Source: Eudorina sp. 2006-703-Eu-15 (Eukaryota; Chlorophyta; Chlorophyceae; Chlamydomonadales; Volvocaceae). From it: 64,000 nucleotides of DNA. Shown piece after piece: positions 11,215 through 22,857 of the stretch (the first letter of the stretch is position 1; each line of letters opens with the position of its first letter). The DNA lies in assembly GCA_003117195.1 (NCBI GenBank), contig BDSI01000044.1:627039-691038 (forward strand), written 5' to 3'. Under the pieces are notes generated by a model. The model saw nothing but the letters and a program-made list of their open reading frames with translations, was not told the origin of the DNA and did no database searches. The translations under genes and the position numbers were made by a program.

Positions 11215-13140
11215 TCAGGGGTACCGGTAGGCATCGTCGTACCCCATGTCGCCGTACAGCTCGTCGTAATAGCCCTCGGGCGGGTACTCGCCGTACGGGA
11301 ACATCATTTCGTACACCTCCTCCTCATGGCGCTGCCAGTACGCCCGTACCTCCCGCACCTCACGAGCCAGAGCCGCCGGGTCGGGGGCCCCGGCCCTGCC
11401 GCCCTCCCCAACCCTGGACCCAACCCCGGACCCATGGGTCCCAGTACGCGTGCGCGGTGGCGGCGGCGGGTGCGGGTATTCCCCCTCCCCTACCTCCTCT
11501 TCTTCATCCTCCTCCTCGTCCTCTTCCTCCTCGTAATCCAATACCAAAAGCGCCTCCCTCGCCTCCGCCAACTCTTCGTGCTCCTCAACCCCCTGGATTC
11601 CCTTCCCCGCCATGCCAACGCCGCCCTCCTCTCCGCCCGCTGCACCCGCCTCCTCCGCCCTCCCGCCGGAGCCGGCCCGCCGCCGGGGCCCGCCGCCCCG
11701 CCCACCCGCCGCCCCCGCCCCGCCCACACCCCCCGACCCCGACCCCGACCCCGGCCCCGCGCCCCTCCCAGCCTGGCCCCCTGTCCCCGCCCCCGCACCC
11801 GTTGCCGAGCTCCCGGCACCTCCCCCGCATCCACCGCATCCACCGCCACCCCTTCCCCCGTCGCCGCCGGACCCGTCGCCGCCGGCCCCGCCGCCCCCTT
11901 GCCGTGGCCCCTGCCCGGCACCGGTCCCAGCCCCGCCGCCACCGCCGCCGCCGCCGCCGCCGCCGTCACCAGCAGCGAGTCGTCCCCCCCGCCCTCGCAC
12001 ATGACCGACACCCCCGTGGCCACGTAGTAGAGCTCCTCATCGTCTGAGGGCAGCACCGCCGCCAGCTCCGAATTGAAGACGGCGGCCAGGTGCCACCGGG
12101 GCACATCGATGGGGGAGACGTAGCCCTCGTCCCCCGCCAGCAGCAGCTGATCCTCGCTGGGTTCCAGGCCCACCGAGAACTCCCAGGACTGTGAGCGGCG
12201 GTCAAGGCAGGGGTTAGGGTGAGGGGGAGGCGGCGGGCGAGGGGGAGGGGGCGGGGGAGAGGGGGATGTAGGAAAATGGCGGACATATTGGAGCTGTGCT
12301 GCGGGCAGGGCGGTTGAAATGTGGGGTGGCAAGGGGAAAAACCCCTCCCGCCCCTCCCGACTTTGCGGAACTCGCCCCTGACCTAGATCCCCCTGCCCCT
12401 CCTCCGGCCCGGCAACGCAGCCGCAGCTCCAAAACCGTTAGAGCTCAGATCTCTCCTTCTCCCCCGATCCCATCCCCTCGCCACCCCGCGACACACCCAC
12501 CGCTCATCCACCCACCCATCAACCCCTGCCCCCACCGCCCGACTCACCCTTCCTCTCCCCTCCCTCCCTCCCTCCCTCCCTCCCTCCCTCCCTCCCTCCC
12601 TCCCCCGCTCACTCACCCGCCCGCCCCCTCCCGCCCAGCTCACCCCGAACCCGGGGTTGAAGTACAGCACCCGGTCCTCCCCCGGCGGCACACCCCAGCT
12701 CGACCGGATGTACACCGGCTTGCCCTCGAAGCAGCCTGCCAGCAGGTACAGCCCGTCCAGACCGCCCATCAACAAGTCCGCATGCCCGTCGGCGCCCTGC
12801 ACGCGCAGGTGGCAGGTCTCCGTGCCGTTGAGCCGGAAGTCTGCGAAGCTGTCAAAGTAGTGGCAGTTGTCGTACGGGACTGCGGGGGCGGGGGGGGATG
12901 GGCGGCAAGGAGCGCGGGGGAGAGGGGGGCCCGCGGGGTTGGGCGGGGTTGGGCGGGGATGGGGCGGGGTTTTGGGGCGGTGCGGGGATCTGTAGCATTA
13001 TACAACAACACCCGATGGCCGGATCTCAGAGAACGGGTGGGAGCTCGAACACATGCCGTACACTGTGACCAGACACCCCCGGCCGCCCCTCACCCTCACA
13101 CATCTACTTCCCTGGCTCGCTGCCGACCCTCCAGCGGCCT

Positions 13141-13179
<39 letters not shown>

Positions 13180-14015
13180 ATGCAATGATGTACACAGATG
13201 CGGAGGGAATGGTGCGACATGATCTATGCGCCAGCCCATCTGCCGGCTTGGGGGTGGGGGAGGGGGCGGTCTGTGCTCGCACTCCAGCAACCCAGCACCC
13301 CCCACCCCGCACCCCGCATGCCTCCCAGAGCCGACTGCGGCCGCGCGGCATCTGTCAGGCAGGCATGGGCCGGGTGCCGTGCAGCACACCGCGCCGTACG
13401 TACGAGACATAGACAAACTGGATCTGGATCCGCGTCGTACTGTTTGGTCCGGGACGATCCCGCGCAGGAGGTTGTGGTAACAGCCTTGTTGGGAGGGGGT
13501 GTGGTAACAGCCCTGCACGGGCCCGCAGGTGACTCACATGTGGGGTCATAGTGGACATCGTACGGCTCGTCGGGATAATCCTCGTCGTACAGGTCGGGGT
13601 TCGGGCACACGCCCCCCGGACAGGACTGGGCCGGCAGCGGCGGCTCCACCACGGGCGCTACGCGACCGCCGGCCGTCGCCGCCGCGGCGGGGAAACGGCG
13701 ATTCAGCACGCCCGGTTTCCGAGCCGGCGGCGCTGCGGGAGGAGCTCTGGGGACTGCGTCTGTGTCGCCCTCCGGCATTTTGACCGTCCAGGCTTTGGTC
13801 CTTTTCGGCTCCTGGTAACCGACGGAAGGCTGAGGTGCACCGCTGCGGCGCGTGCCGTGCGATGGGTACGCCGTGCTGGCCACGAATCGCTCCCCGCCTT
13901 CCGTTTCATTCACAGACGTGAAGAAAGCGCCCAAGTATGGATCAACTTGGCCGGCCGCAAACGGACACGCCAACAGCAAGAGCGGCAGGAACGCGATTAC
14001 GTTCCGGCGCCTCAT
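11215..14015 (-). CDS. Secreted or lumenal protein of unknown function with acidic C-terminus
   Basis: Not recognised. It starts with a clear signal peptide (MRRRNVIAFLPLLLLACPFA, cut near AAGQ). Exon 1 is 14015-13538, exon 2 12879-12644, and a last exon or exons run from 12188 to the TGA at 11215; phases at the first two introns agree. Exon 2 holds a Cys-containing block with the pattern GLYLLAGCFEGKPVYIRS, then LYFNPGFG, then SWEFSVG: this looks like the 'G-x-Y ... G-x-PVY ... LYF ... W' type of small beta-rich domain common in algal and choanoflagellate proteins. After it come an Ala run, a long Gly-rich stretch, a Glu/Asp run and a Tyr-rich tail ending DDAYRYP. The N-terminal and C-terminal parts of the last exon are in different frames (see findings), so an intron or an indel is unresolved between about 11500 and 11990. 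Confidence 0.65.
12266..12312 (+). repeat. Diverged copy of intron-dispersed element
   Basis: It reads taggaaaatggcggacatat, then tggagctgtgctgcgggcag; it can be aligned to the element at 20001 but with many differences. It lies in the intron 12643-12189 of the secreted-protein gene. Confidence 0.45.
12557..12605. repeat. (CCCT)n microsatellite
   Basis: About 12 copies of CCCT inside the intron 12643-12189. Confidence 0.95.
13142..13177. repeat. (GA)n microsatellite
   Basis: About 17 GA units inside the first intron (13537-12880) of the secreted-protein gene. Confidence 0.95.
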
Positions 14016-16291
14016 TTTTCCAGGTGACAGCTGTTGGTTTTATCGGAATCCAGCAGGTGTGAGTTAGAGTTACATGAGGACAAACACTCCGATTATTGCA
14101 CTGCTTGTTCAGTTTAGATGCAACTTGCGAGACATGTGATTGTTGTCGCGAACGACCAGAGAGAAGCTCTTGCAGTAATCATACGCACATTGATTCCTAT
14201 GTGCGTGTCAGGTTGCACAGTGAGCGCAAGTATCCGATGAAGAAAAGTCAGAAGCGCCGCATAGTATCACAGCGACGCCGTCATCGAAACAATGCATTAT
14301 ACAGCGTCAAGCTCAGACTGTTGGAAGGTTCACCAGTCTCGGAGCGCAATGCTCCGGAGCCCCACAAACGTTACCGCACTCCACGGCGTCTTAACGACAA
14401 AACATTAAAAGCAAAATTCGAGTGTATCTTGTGTTTGGCGCCGCTCCCAAATCTGCAACATGGGCTTTCAGGGGCCACGCGCGCTTCCGCAAGGTGAAGA
14501 GGCCCCGAGTGAGGCTCGGCTCAAGGCACCGTAACAAGACACCGCTGTCAGAGTGGGTGTGGAGCTGCTTTCCGTCGTGATACACCATTACAGCACTGCA
14601 CCACCCTGTGAGGAGAGCTCAACCCCTCCACGCTGTCCACCTTCTTCCACGAATAACATCCGAAAGCGTGATGAGCCAACCTGCACACACCTGCACACCG
14701 CCGCCAGCACCAGGGAATCATGTAACCTCGCAGAGAGCCCACTGCAACTCACATGCCATTGCAAACAGCCCATCCGCACCAAACGGGGCCGTCCGTTCCG
14801 ATCATTCCGTCCATTCGCAACGTAGACAAACAGTGAGCGTCACATCTATGGCCCCCCCGCGCGTCTTCGTACGGACGTCGCCATGGTGTACGGTGCCGTA
14901 CCCTCTCACCGCAAAACGTACACGACCACACGATGCGCCTCCTCACGAACCCTAGAGGTCGACTCGTCACCCAACCTCCTGGTGGGTGGGCGGGGCCGCC
15001 TCAGAAAAACAACACCCACAGATGACGCCGCCGCCGTACGCTGCCGTACCGACCCAAGCTCCTCACCAGCAGGAAGAGCAGAAGGAGATGTCTCACATAT
15101 CTCACCGGTTTCTTCGCTAAACAACACACATATATGGCTCCCTTGACACGTCGACGCCTCAACCGACGGGTGTTGGAATAGAACCCCCAACCCCACGTGG
15201 GTGGGTGGGTGGGGTCACCAGGCCTGTCCGGAATGCCGAATGCGTGTGCGCGTCTTGAGGCCCAAACGCCCCACAGAGGTGCTACCACGGGTACCCTAAT
15301 CACGTCGCCTCTGGCTCCCCAGCAGAAGCACACACGCGACCTTGTCCTGGCCTGGGTGGTTATGGGTGGGCTTCTCATTAAACACACGCGACCTTGGTTG
15401 GTGTCGGGCGGTCTTTTTTTCTTAACACACGCGACCTCCGCGACCAGTTGCACACATGCCGGTTACTGCTGTATGGTTTCAAGGCAGGGGGGTGTGACCC
15501 TCGCCCCCCGCGGGGCCTTCATCCCTCAATGCAGGGATGGGGGCAACCGCCGCCTCACGACGCGGGGGGATGCGGCTCCGGAACCGAACCCTGGCCCTCG
15601 TGGGCCTGCATGCGGCGATCATTGGCGCTGCCGCTGCCAATGTGTATGCATCCCTCTGTTCTCCGTGTACGGAGTACGGATGTGTACGAGAAGCAAATCA
15701 CTGGTGCGGGTTGAGCGTCCCGCAGTGTCAACACCCGTTACGTGATGTGATGTAAGAGGTTCAGGGTCTGCACGTCATGTCAAGTAAGAGCGAGTCCCTC
15801 TCGCGGGAGCCCGCGACGCCGCCGGGCCCCGGCCCTATCCCCTTCCCCTTCCCTCCCCTCTCTCGAGGTGCCCTTCAAGCTGCGACAGGCACCGAGGAGC
15901 CAAAAGAACCGGCTCTGCAACCGGGCCTGCTCCCGTGTGTTGGCATCATCGTAACCTCCGCCCCACCCCCACCCCCACACGGACCAGTTCCAGGTCCCAA
16001 TTTCACCCCCCGCCTCCTCCTCCCCCTCCCCCTCCCCTCCCCCTCCCCACCACCACCACCCCCCGGCGCTGCGCACGCGCACGCCCCCCCCGCACACATA
16101 CACAGGTGGGTTTCCTCATGAAAAACACACGGCACGCCCTGCCCGCCATACCACCGCCCAAAACACACACACGGACACGCCGGCGCCGCAGCCTCGACAC
16201 GCGCCCGCGACCCGTGGGTCATCCACTGAAAGCCCCCTCCCTTCCCTTAACCCCTCAACTCCCTCCAGTCCCCCGCCCCTCGGCGCTTCCC
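14016..16291. other. Intergenic region between secreted-protein gene and purEK 3' end
   Basis: About 2.3 kb with no supported gene. It should contain the promoter of the leftward gene starting at 14015 and the 3' UTR of purEK ending at 16292. It includes a short GGGT run at about 15199-15212, a C/G-rich purine-pyrimidine stretch at 16000-16070, and a GACCCGTGGGTC palindrome at 16209. Confidence 0.6.
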
Positions 16292-19200
16292 TCACGCCTT
16301 GTACGCCGCCCACCCGACCTCCTCCAGCTTGGCCGCCTTCCCGAGCACCGTCTCCGTCATGCCCGCCTGGTAGGCCAGCATGCGGTCCAGCATCCGCGGG
16401 TCGTGGGCCGCCAGGATGCGCACCGCCAGCAGGCCCGCGTTGGCGGCGTTGCCGATGGCGACGGTGGCCACGGGGACGCCCTTCGGCATCTGAACGATGG
16501 ACAGCAGCGCGTCCAGACCATCCAGGTGCGCACCGGAGGGCCTGGAGTGGTGGGGGTGTGTGGGGGGGGGGCGGGTGAGGGTGAGGTTAAATTGTAAAAA
16601 AGAATTAAACCCCAAAAAACGGGCCCAGGCACAACCTGGGCCCGGGTGGGGGAGGGGGGTGATTGTTTCGCGATTTCGCTGTCTTCATTGACAACGGGGA
16701 GGGGAGGGGGGTAATAGGAACGGGGATGGGAGGGGGTTATGTAAGAAGTTGGAGCTGATGCGGGCGGTAGGGGAGGGAAGTGGGCGAGGCGGAGCCGAAA
16801 GTGAGGGAGGGAGGGTGGGTGGGTGGTTAGGTGGGCGTGTTTTGAAGCCGCGAGGCGCGGTGTGGGTGAGTGTTGCGGGTTTTGTTTTGGTAAAAGCACC
16901 TAGGCTATAGAGGAGAGTGGCAGGCGTTTAAATCCCCTTTGCCATTCAAGATCTGCACCCCGCGTGAACCTCCCTCCCCTCCCCGCCCTGGAGCTCACTT
17001 GACAGGGACGCCGATGACGGGCAGCGGGGTCATGGCCGCCACCATACCCGGCAGGTGGGCTGCCCCGCCCGCCCCGGCGATGATGGCCTTGAGACCCCGG
17101 GCGTGTGCCGTACGAGCGTACTCGAACATGCGCTCAGGTGTACGATGCGCCGAAACCACAGTCAGCTCCAAGGGGACACCAAACTCCTCCAGCACCGCCG
17201 CGGCGGCCTGCGGTCAGGGGTGAGGGGCGCATCCGTAGCAAGACCTGGGAAGCAGCTTCCTCCGGATGTTGCCCGAACAAGGGCGGGCTGGATCGGGCTG
17301 AAGGCGGACACCGCACCACCACCCCCGGTGTGTGTCGTACACATGTAGTACACATGCCGTACGGACACGTGCCGCGCCGTGCCGTACCTTCATGGTCGCC
17401 AGGTCCGAGTCGGATCCCATGATGATGCCCACCAGCGGCTTGCCCCCCGCCGACTCGGAGGTGGTGGCGGCGGCGGCGGCGGCGTAGGCGGCGGTGGTGC
17501 GCTGCAGGGCGGCCAGTCCCGCGGGGTCCAGGGCGCCCAATCGGGTCCGCGCCTCCTCCCGGGTGTTGGCCAGGATGTTGATGTGGCCCACCTTGCGACC
17601 CACCTGCGGCGACGCCGGGGGGGGGGGTTGACTACTAGGCCGGTGTCTCATCAACCGTCCACTATCTGAACATATCAGCTTCTACTTATCTCGTCGGAGT
17701 CAACGCTTCGCCGTCTTCGTCAATGTCTACATCGGCGGTTATCGGTTTGTTCTGTCTTTATTGACAAAAGAGAGGGTTGGGGTAAAACGAAAGTAGCCCA
17801 GACACGGCGAGGGGGGGCCTGGGGGTGTAAGAGGTAAGGCCCAGGCAGCAGAGGGGGTTTAGAGGACGCCCTCTTGCCGATAACCTGAAGACAGCACCTT
17901 GTGGTTGTGCCCGGGTCCGTTTCTGGGTTTCAATGTTCTTTTCCTTTTCGCTCCCCGCACCCTCCTTCCCTTCCTCCCCTAACCATCACACGCCCTGTCG
18001 TACCTTCATGCCGTCCTTGCCGTACCAGTGCACCTTGCACCCGGGCGTCTCGTACGCCTTCGCCATGAGCGCGTGCGCCATCCGCACCCCCTCCTCCCCG
18101 TCCGCCTCGCCCAGCAGGTTGAGCATGATGGCGCAGCCCGAGGTGAGGCGCGTCTCCCCTAGCGGCCAGCCCAGCACCGCCCGCACATGGTTCTCAAACT
18201 GGCTGGTCACGCAGCCGTCCATGGTGTAGTGGCCGCTGTTGTGGGGCCGCGGGGCCACCTCATTCAGCAGCAGGGTGCCGTCACCCAGCAGGAACATCTC
18301 CACGCTGCGTGAGGGGGGAGGGGGGAACGGGCAGGGGAGGAGAGGGAGGGAGGGGAGGGCGGGGGAGGTGGAGAGGGATGATGATCAAGGGGGGGTGGGG
18401 ACGAGGAAGAAAGGGTGGCGGCTCGGTTGACGCCACCGGCTGCACTGACTGCTGACGGCTAAAGATCGGGAGCCCGGAGCTCGAGCGAGGGCCTGAGGGC
18501 GTATGGCGGTCATGCTGGTGGCGGACCCACGGGTCCGTGACCCATGGGTCTTTCAGCCTGCGTGCGTTGTCGACCGCACACACATACACCCCACGCACGC
18601 ACCTACACGCTCCCCGTTCTCGCGGCTTAGTTCTCTCATACGCACTCAACACTCAACACCCCACGCCCGCACCTCACGGCCCGGCCCCCCAACCCCCAAA
18701 CCCACCCGAAGATGCCCGCCCCCTCCAGGCAGGAGATGGCCTGCTCGGCCACCTCACGCGCCTTGGCTTGTACGGCAGGCGGTACGTCAGCCGGCGCCTC
18801 CGTCACGTGGCAGATGTTGTTCTTGTGGATCGTCTCCACCACCGGGTACGACACCACCTTGCCATCGCGACTGCGGGCAGCACGGTTGCGAACACCCGGT
18901 AGGGAACCCCACAAGAGGAAGGAATGACGGGAGGAGGCCAGGGGGAGGCCAGGGTGGCATGCCAGGGGCACGGGCCGGCACAGGGCGCTCGCAAGTGTGT
19001 ATTGGTGTATCGCCCAGACAGCACTGGGCCCCCCGTCAGACCCGCGGGACCCCAGCCGCTGTTTCGCGACCCACGGGACGGGACAGAGGACAGGCACGGT
19101 CAGGGCGTGGCGCGCGCCACAGCCGTGGACGATGTCGTACTTAGTAGTGCCGTACCTGCGTACGACCATAACCGCCAACTCCTTGACGAATGGCGCGAAT

Positions 19201-22200
19201 CGCTCGGCGTACAGCCCCGTCTCGTAGCCGCCCAGCGCCGCCGCCGCCGCGTCGATGTCCGACTCGGACCGCACCAAGTAGTTGCCGCGACCGTCGTACG
19301 CCAGCCTGTGTGAGTACGGCAGTCGGTCAAACAGGTGTTTTGAGAAAACACATAAAACACACCCACGGAGCGGGTCTCTCCTGTACAACCACGGAGCGGT
19401 TGGGTTGCGGGGGCCTTCCGGCTCAACGGCTCAACACACTGCGGGCCGAAGCGGCGATCAGCGCTTCAGCGCAGCCCGCTCGGCCGCCGCTTCATCGTCC
19501 CCGCGCTGCCTCCCTCCCAAGAGCCGCCCGGGTCTGCCCCCTCCCACGCCAAGCCCGGTGGGCCAGCTCCGCCCAGCCACACTTCCGCCCCGCCGCACCC
19601 CGCCGCATCCCACCTCGTCTCGTGCCTCTTTTCAGCCTGCGGCGGTGCGCGGCCCCTCGGCCCTCCCCTCCCCTCTCCTCCCCTGGCCCTCCCCTCCCCT
19701 CCCCTCCCCTGGCCCTCCCCCCAGCCCCCACCTCTTCGCCTTGAGCATGAAGGGGTACCCGAACCCCTTCCCCGTGGCCTCCATGCAGCCCCGGCACTTG
19801 ATGTTCCGGAACTGCGGCAGCGGCACCCCGTGGGCCGCGAAGTGTTCCTTCTGCGCGAACTTGTCTTGAATCACCCGGATGGTGGCGGGGGAGGGCTCGA
19901 TGTCCACCTGGGCGGAGGCGGGAGGGGAGGGGCGGGGACGGGGACGCGGCGGGGGGCCCAAGAGGGTCAACCCAAACCCAGGGGGCGGGGGCCGGGAGGG
20001 TTCAGGAAATTGGTAGACACATTCAAACTGCGCTGCTGCCAGAGCGAAAGTCCGGTGAAGAGTCAACTGGGGCCGGGAGGGGGGCGGGGGCACAGAAACT
20101 TAGTGGGGGTCGGGGGCAGGGGTCGCGGATGAGCGGGGCCGGGCTGGCTGGGGTGGGGTGGGGTGGCGCCGTTTGCCCGGGTCTTTTCTGTCGGGGTTCG
20201 GTCAGAGGCGGGCCACAGACTCCTGAGCGGGAAAGGGGTCTTGTAAGGGGTCTTGTAAGGGGTCTTGTAAGGGGTCTTGTAAAAAGGGTCTTGTAAAAGG
20301 GGTCTTGTAAAAGGGGTCTTGTAAGGGGTCTTGTAAAAGGGGTCTTGTAAGGGGTCTTGTAAGGGGTCTTGTAAAAGGGGTCTTGTAAGGGGTCTTGTCT
20401 TGTGAGGGGACACGCAGCCCCATTTCCGCCTCGCACGGCCCCCGGCGGCTTTCCTCGCTACACACAAACAAGGGACATCAGAGCGACATCACGCGACCCC
20501 GATTGCAGCTGAAGTTCTCTAAACGGAGTCTGCCCCGCCGCCCCCACCGCGGTCCCCTTCGTCCCGACCCAGGATCAGCGCCCCCGCCCTCCCACCTGCG
20601 TCGCCCCCATCCCGCCCCGCCCCGCCCCGGCCCGCGAGGACCCCCGCTCCCTAGGCCTCTCCCTCTCCGCCTCATTCTCCCCCCGCCTATCCCGGACCCC
20701 TCCCCCCCGGCCTCCCTCCCCCTCCGCCTCACCCCCACGTCCTGGGCCGCCTGCATGAGCGCGTCCGTGTTGATGTGCTCGATCTCCATAGTCAGCACGT
20801 CCACACCCTTGCCTGGGGGTGTCGGGGGGGGGGGGCGTACAAGGGGATCATGCGGCATCGGATGGAGTTTCGCACATTCCTCGGACGTTTGGCGGGGCCA
20901 GGGTAAGAAGGGCGGCTTGCTCTGATCAGGGAGGGGTGCTGATGACCTTTCGCTACAGCTATGGCTACAGCTGTGGCTGCAGCTCTGACTACAGCTATGG
21001 TTACAGCTCTGAGTACAGCTCTGACTACAGCTATGGCTACAGCTGTGGCTGCAGCTCTGACTACAGCTATGGGTACAGCTGTGGCTGCAGCTCTGACTAC
21101 AGCTATGGGTACAGCTGTGGCTGCAGCTCTGACTACAGCTATGGCTACAGCTGTGGCTGCAGCTCTGAATACAGCTATGGCTACAGCTGTGGCTGCAGCT
21201 CTGAATACAGCTATGGCTACAGCTATGGCTACAGCTATGGCTACAGCTATGGCTACAGCTGTGGCCACAGCTGCCCCCACGTCCACCTCTGGCCCCACCT
21301 CCACCTCCACCTCCACCTCCGTGCCACCCACTCACTCTTCACGAAGTCCTCAATGGCCTCCGCGTCCCGGAAGTGCCCCTCCACATGCTCCGCAGCCACG
21401 GCGGCGGGTGCGTCCGGAGTGGGGTCCAGGCACTTGAGCCGCACACCCAGGTTGGCCTGATCACCGAGGGGACGGGAGCGGAGGGGACGGGGATACAGGA
21501 AATTGGGATGCATAGTGAAGCTGCGCTGCTGCCAGAGCAGCGGGGACGGGGAGGGGGAGTGGCAGGAGGCGACCAGGTAGAGAAGGTGAGGATGCCGCGG
21601 GCATGGGTGGGGAGCCGGGGTGCTGCCTGGGTGAGGTGTGCTAGGGGTGGAGGGCCCGAAGCAAGCGTGGAATCGTGCAGCTCTGTTGTCTGCGGGGCTC
21701 GATTTTGACGGTGCCATCCGTACTGCCGCGGAACCAGCCCCTGACGGCCGATGCTCGCCACAAGTGTGGCGACTTCAATACATTCACCAGGCAGCAATGC
21801 CCAGCAGGGCCAGGGAAGGGGTCAGGGGCAGGTGGTCTGGGTGGGTTACCGGCGCCGTTCTGACGCAGCCGGGCGGCTGGGTGAGGGAACCAGAGGGGAC
21901 CCCCGTCCGCTCGGGTTCGACTGGGCTGGTCTTTGCATCAGGGGCCCGGGGTCTAGGGGCCCCGGGTCAGGGGGTAGGGGTCAGGAGCCAGGGGGGGGGA
22001 TGCCCCCTGGGCTCCGAGTCCCCCGGCCGCACACCCCCTGCCCGTCCCGACCCTTTCAGTCCGCCCCTCCCCTGGATGCTGAGCCACCAGGGGGTGGGTG
22101 GCGGAGAGGAGCTGCTGTTGACGGGTGCTGCTGGAAGGTGGATGGCTGGGAGCGGCTGTCAGACGGGTGGGTGAGTGGGTGGGTGGGTGGGTGGGTGGGC

Positions 22201-22857
22201 GGGTGGGTGCGGAGCCATGTTCCAAATTGGCTTCAACAGGTGGGATTGGCCAGGTCGCGGAGGCTGGTCCCGCGCCACCAATTCACAGCAAGTAAGTCAC
22301 TGCGGGCAGATTGCTGGCCGGCTGCCAGTTAGGCTGCGAGTTAGCCCGCGGCTGATTTTGTTGCCGCTGCTGAGGGGACCGACTCACCGCCGCGAGGGCC
22401 ATCATTCGTCCCAGCTGTCCGCCTCCCAGCACCCCCACCACGGCCGTCCGCGGCAGACCGCTGGTGCTGCAGGCAAGGAAGCAGAGGGTGGGTGGGGACC
22501 AGAGAGGGGGGGTATGAGTATCGAGAGGGCTAGGGAATTAAATGCCCCGTGCTGGTTGATGACGCTCGGCCGCCGCGGGGCGACAGTCAGCGGCCCATCG
22601 ACTTTCGGGCGCGATGTCCTCGCTGCGGTGCTGAGGCAACCGTTGTGAGTGCGGCATTACCTGACGGAAGTAGATGGGTTCTCCATAACTGGGCTAGCCG
22701 TCGCGACAATGACGGAAACTCGCCGCGCTCGTTGTGCGACGTGGTGGGAATGCGACGACGTCGTGCGGCGCGTGCACGGCGCCGGCACTGTCGGTGCAAT
22801 ACTGGCCATCTCAGAGGTGCGGCGGTGAATCCTTGTATTAGCGCCGGTCGCAATCAT
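16292..22857 (-). CDS. Phosphoribosylaminoimidazole carboxylase, PurK-PurE fusion
   Basis: De novo purine synthesis: the PurK half (ATP-grasp, N5-CAIR synthetase) feeds the PurE half (N5-CAIR mutase), as in plants and fungi. Eleven exons close in phase to 647 residues: 22857-22661, 22466-22388, 21456-21336, 20812-20733, 19907-19732, 19305-19156, 18870-18706, 18304-18004, 17603-17388, 17207-16999, 16541-16292. PurK signatures: [53 protein letters not shown]. PurE signatures: [43 protein letters not shown]. The N-terminus is Ser/Arg/Ala-rich and fits a plastid transit peptide. Two ATGs in frame are possible, 22857 and 22809; the second gives the more typical MASIAP start (631 residues). The introns carry two minisatellites and two copies of a dispersed element. 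Family assignment is secure. Confidence 0.95.
20001..20050 (+). repeat. Best-preserved copy of intron-dispersed element
   Basis: Reads ttcaggaaattggtagacac, attcaaactgcgctgctgcc, agagcg. It lies in the purEK intron 20732-19908. Close relatives are at 21492 and (reversed) 10693. Confidence 0.75.
20223..20404. repeat. Minisatellite of GGGGTCTTGTAA units
   Basis: About 14 head-to-tail copies of a 12-nt unit, some lengthened by extra A residues (ggggtcttgtaaaa), within the purEK intron 20732-19908. Confidence 0.95.
20943..21262. repeat. Minisatellite of AGCT-containing hexamers, 36-bp higher order
   Basis: About 320 bp built from tacagc-tatggc-type hexamers arranged in a roughly 36-bp higher-order unit (ctacagctatggctacagct, gtggctgcagctctga). 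It lies in the purEK intron 21335-20813. All frames through it are open, so it generates spurious open frames on both strands. Confidence 0.95.
21492..21538 (+). repeat. Copy of intron-dispersed element
   Basis: Reads tacaggaaattgggatgcat, then agtgaagctgcgctgctgcc and agagc, in the purEK intron 22387-21457. Confidence 0.7.
22171..22208. repeat. GGGT microsatellite in purEK intron
   Basis: About nine units of gggt in the purEK intron 22387-21457. Confidence 0.85.

Noticed and set aside
9902..11230. 442-residue + strand open frame
   Set aside because: Pro/Arg/Ser-rich translation of GC-rich non-coding DNA and antisense of the secreted-protein gene's end; no conserved motif.
13142..13177. GA tract as a GAGA-type regulatory site
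   Set aside because: It is a plain microsatellite inside an intron, with no supporting context.
20223..20404. CRISPR-like array
   Set aside because: The repeats are directly abutting 12-nt units without unique spacers, in a eukaryotic intron.
20792..21460. Open frames with Tyr-Ser-Tyr-Gly, Ala-Thr-Ala or Ser-His-Ser-Cys repeats
   Set aside because: They arise from the AGCT-rich minisatellite in a purEK intron.
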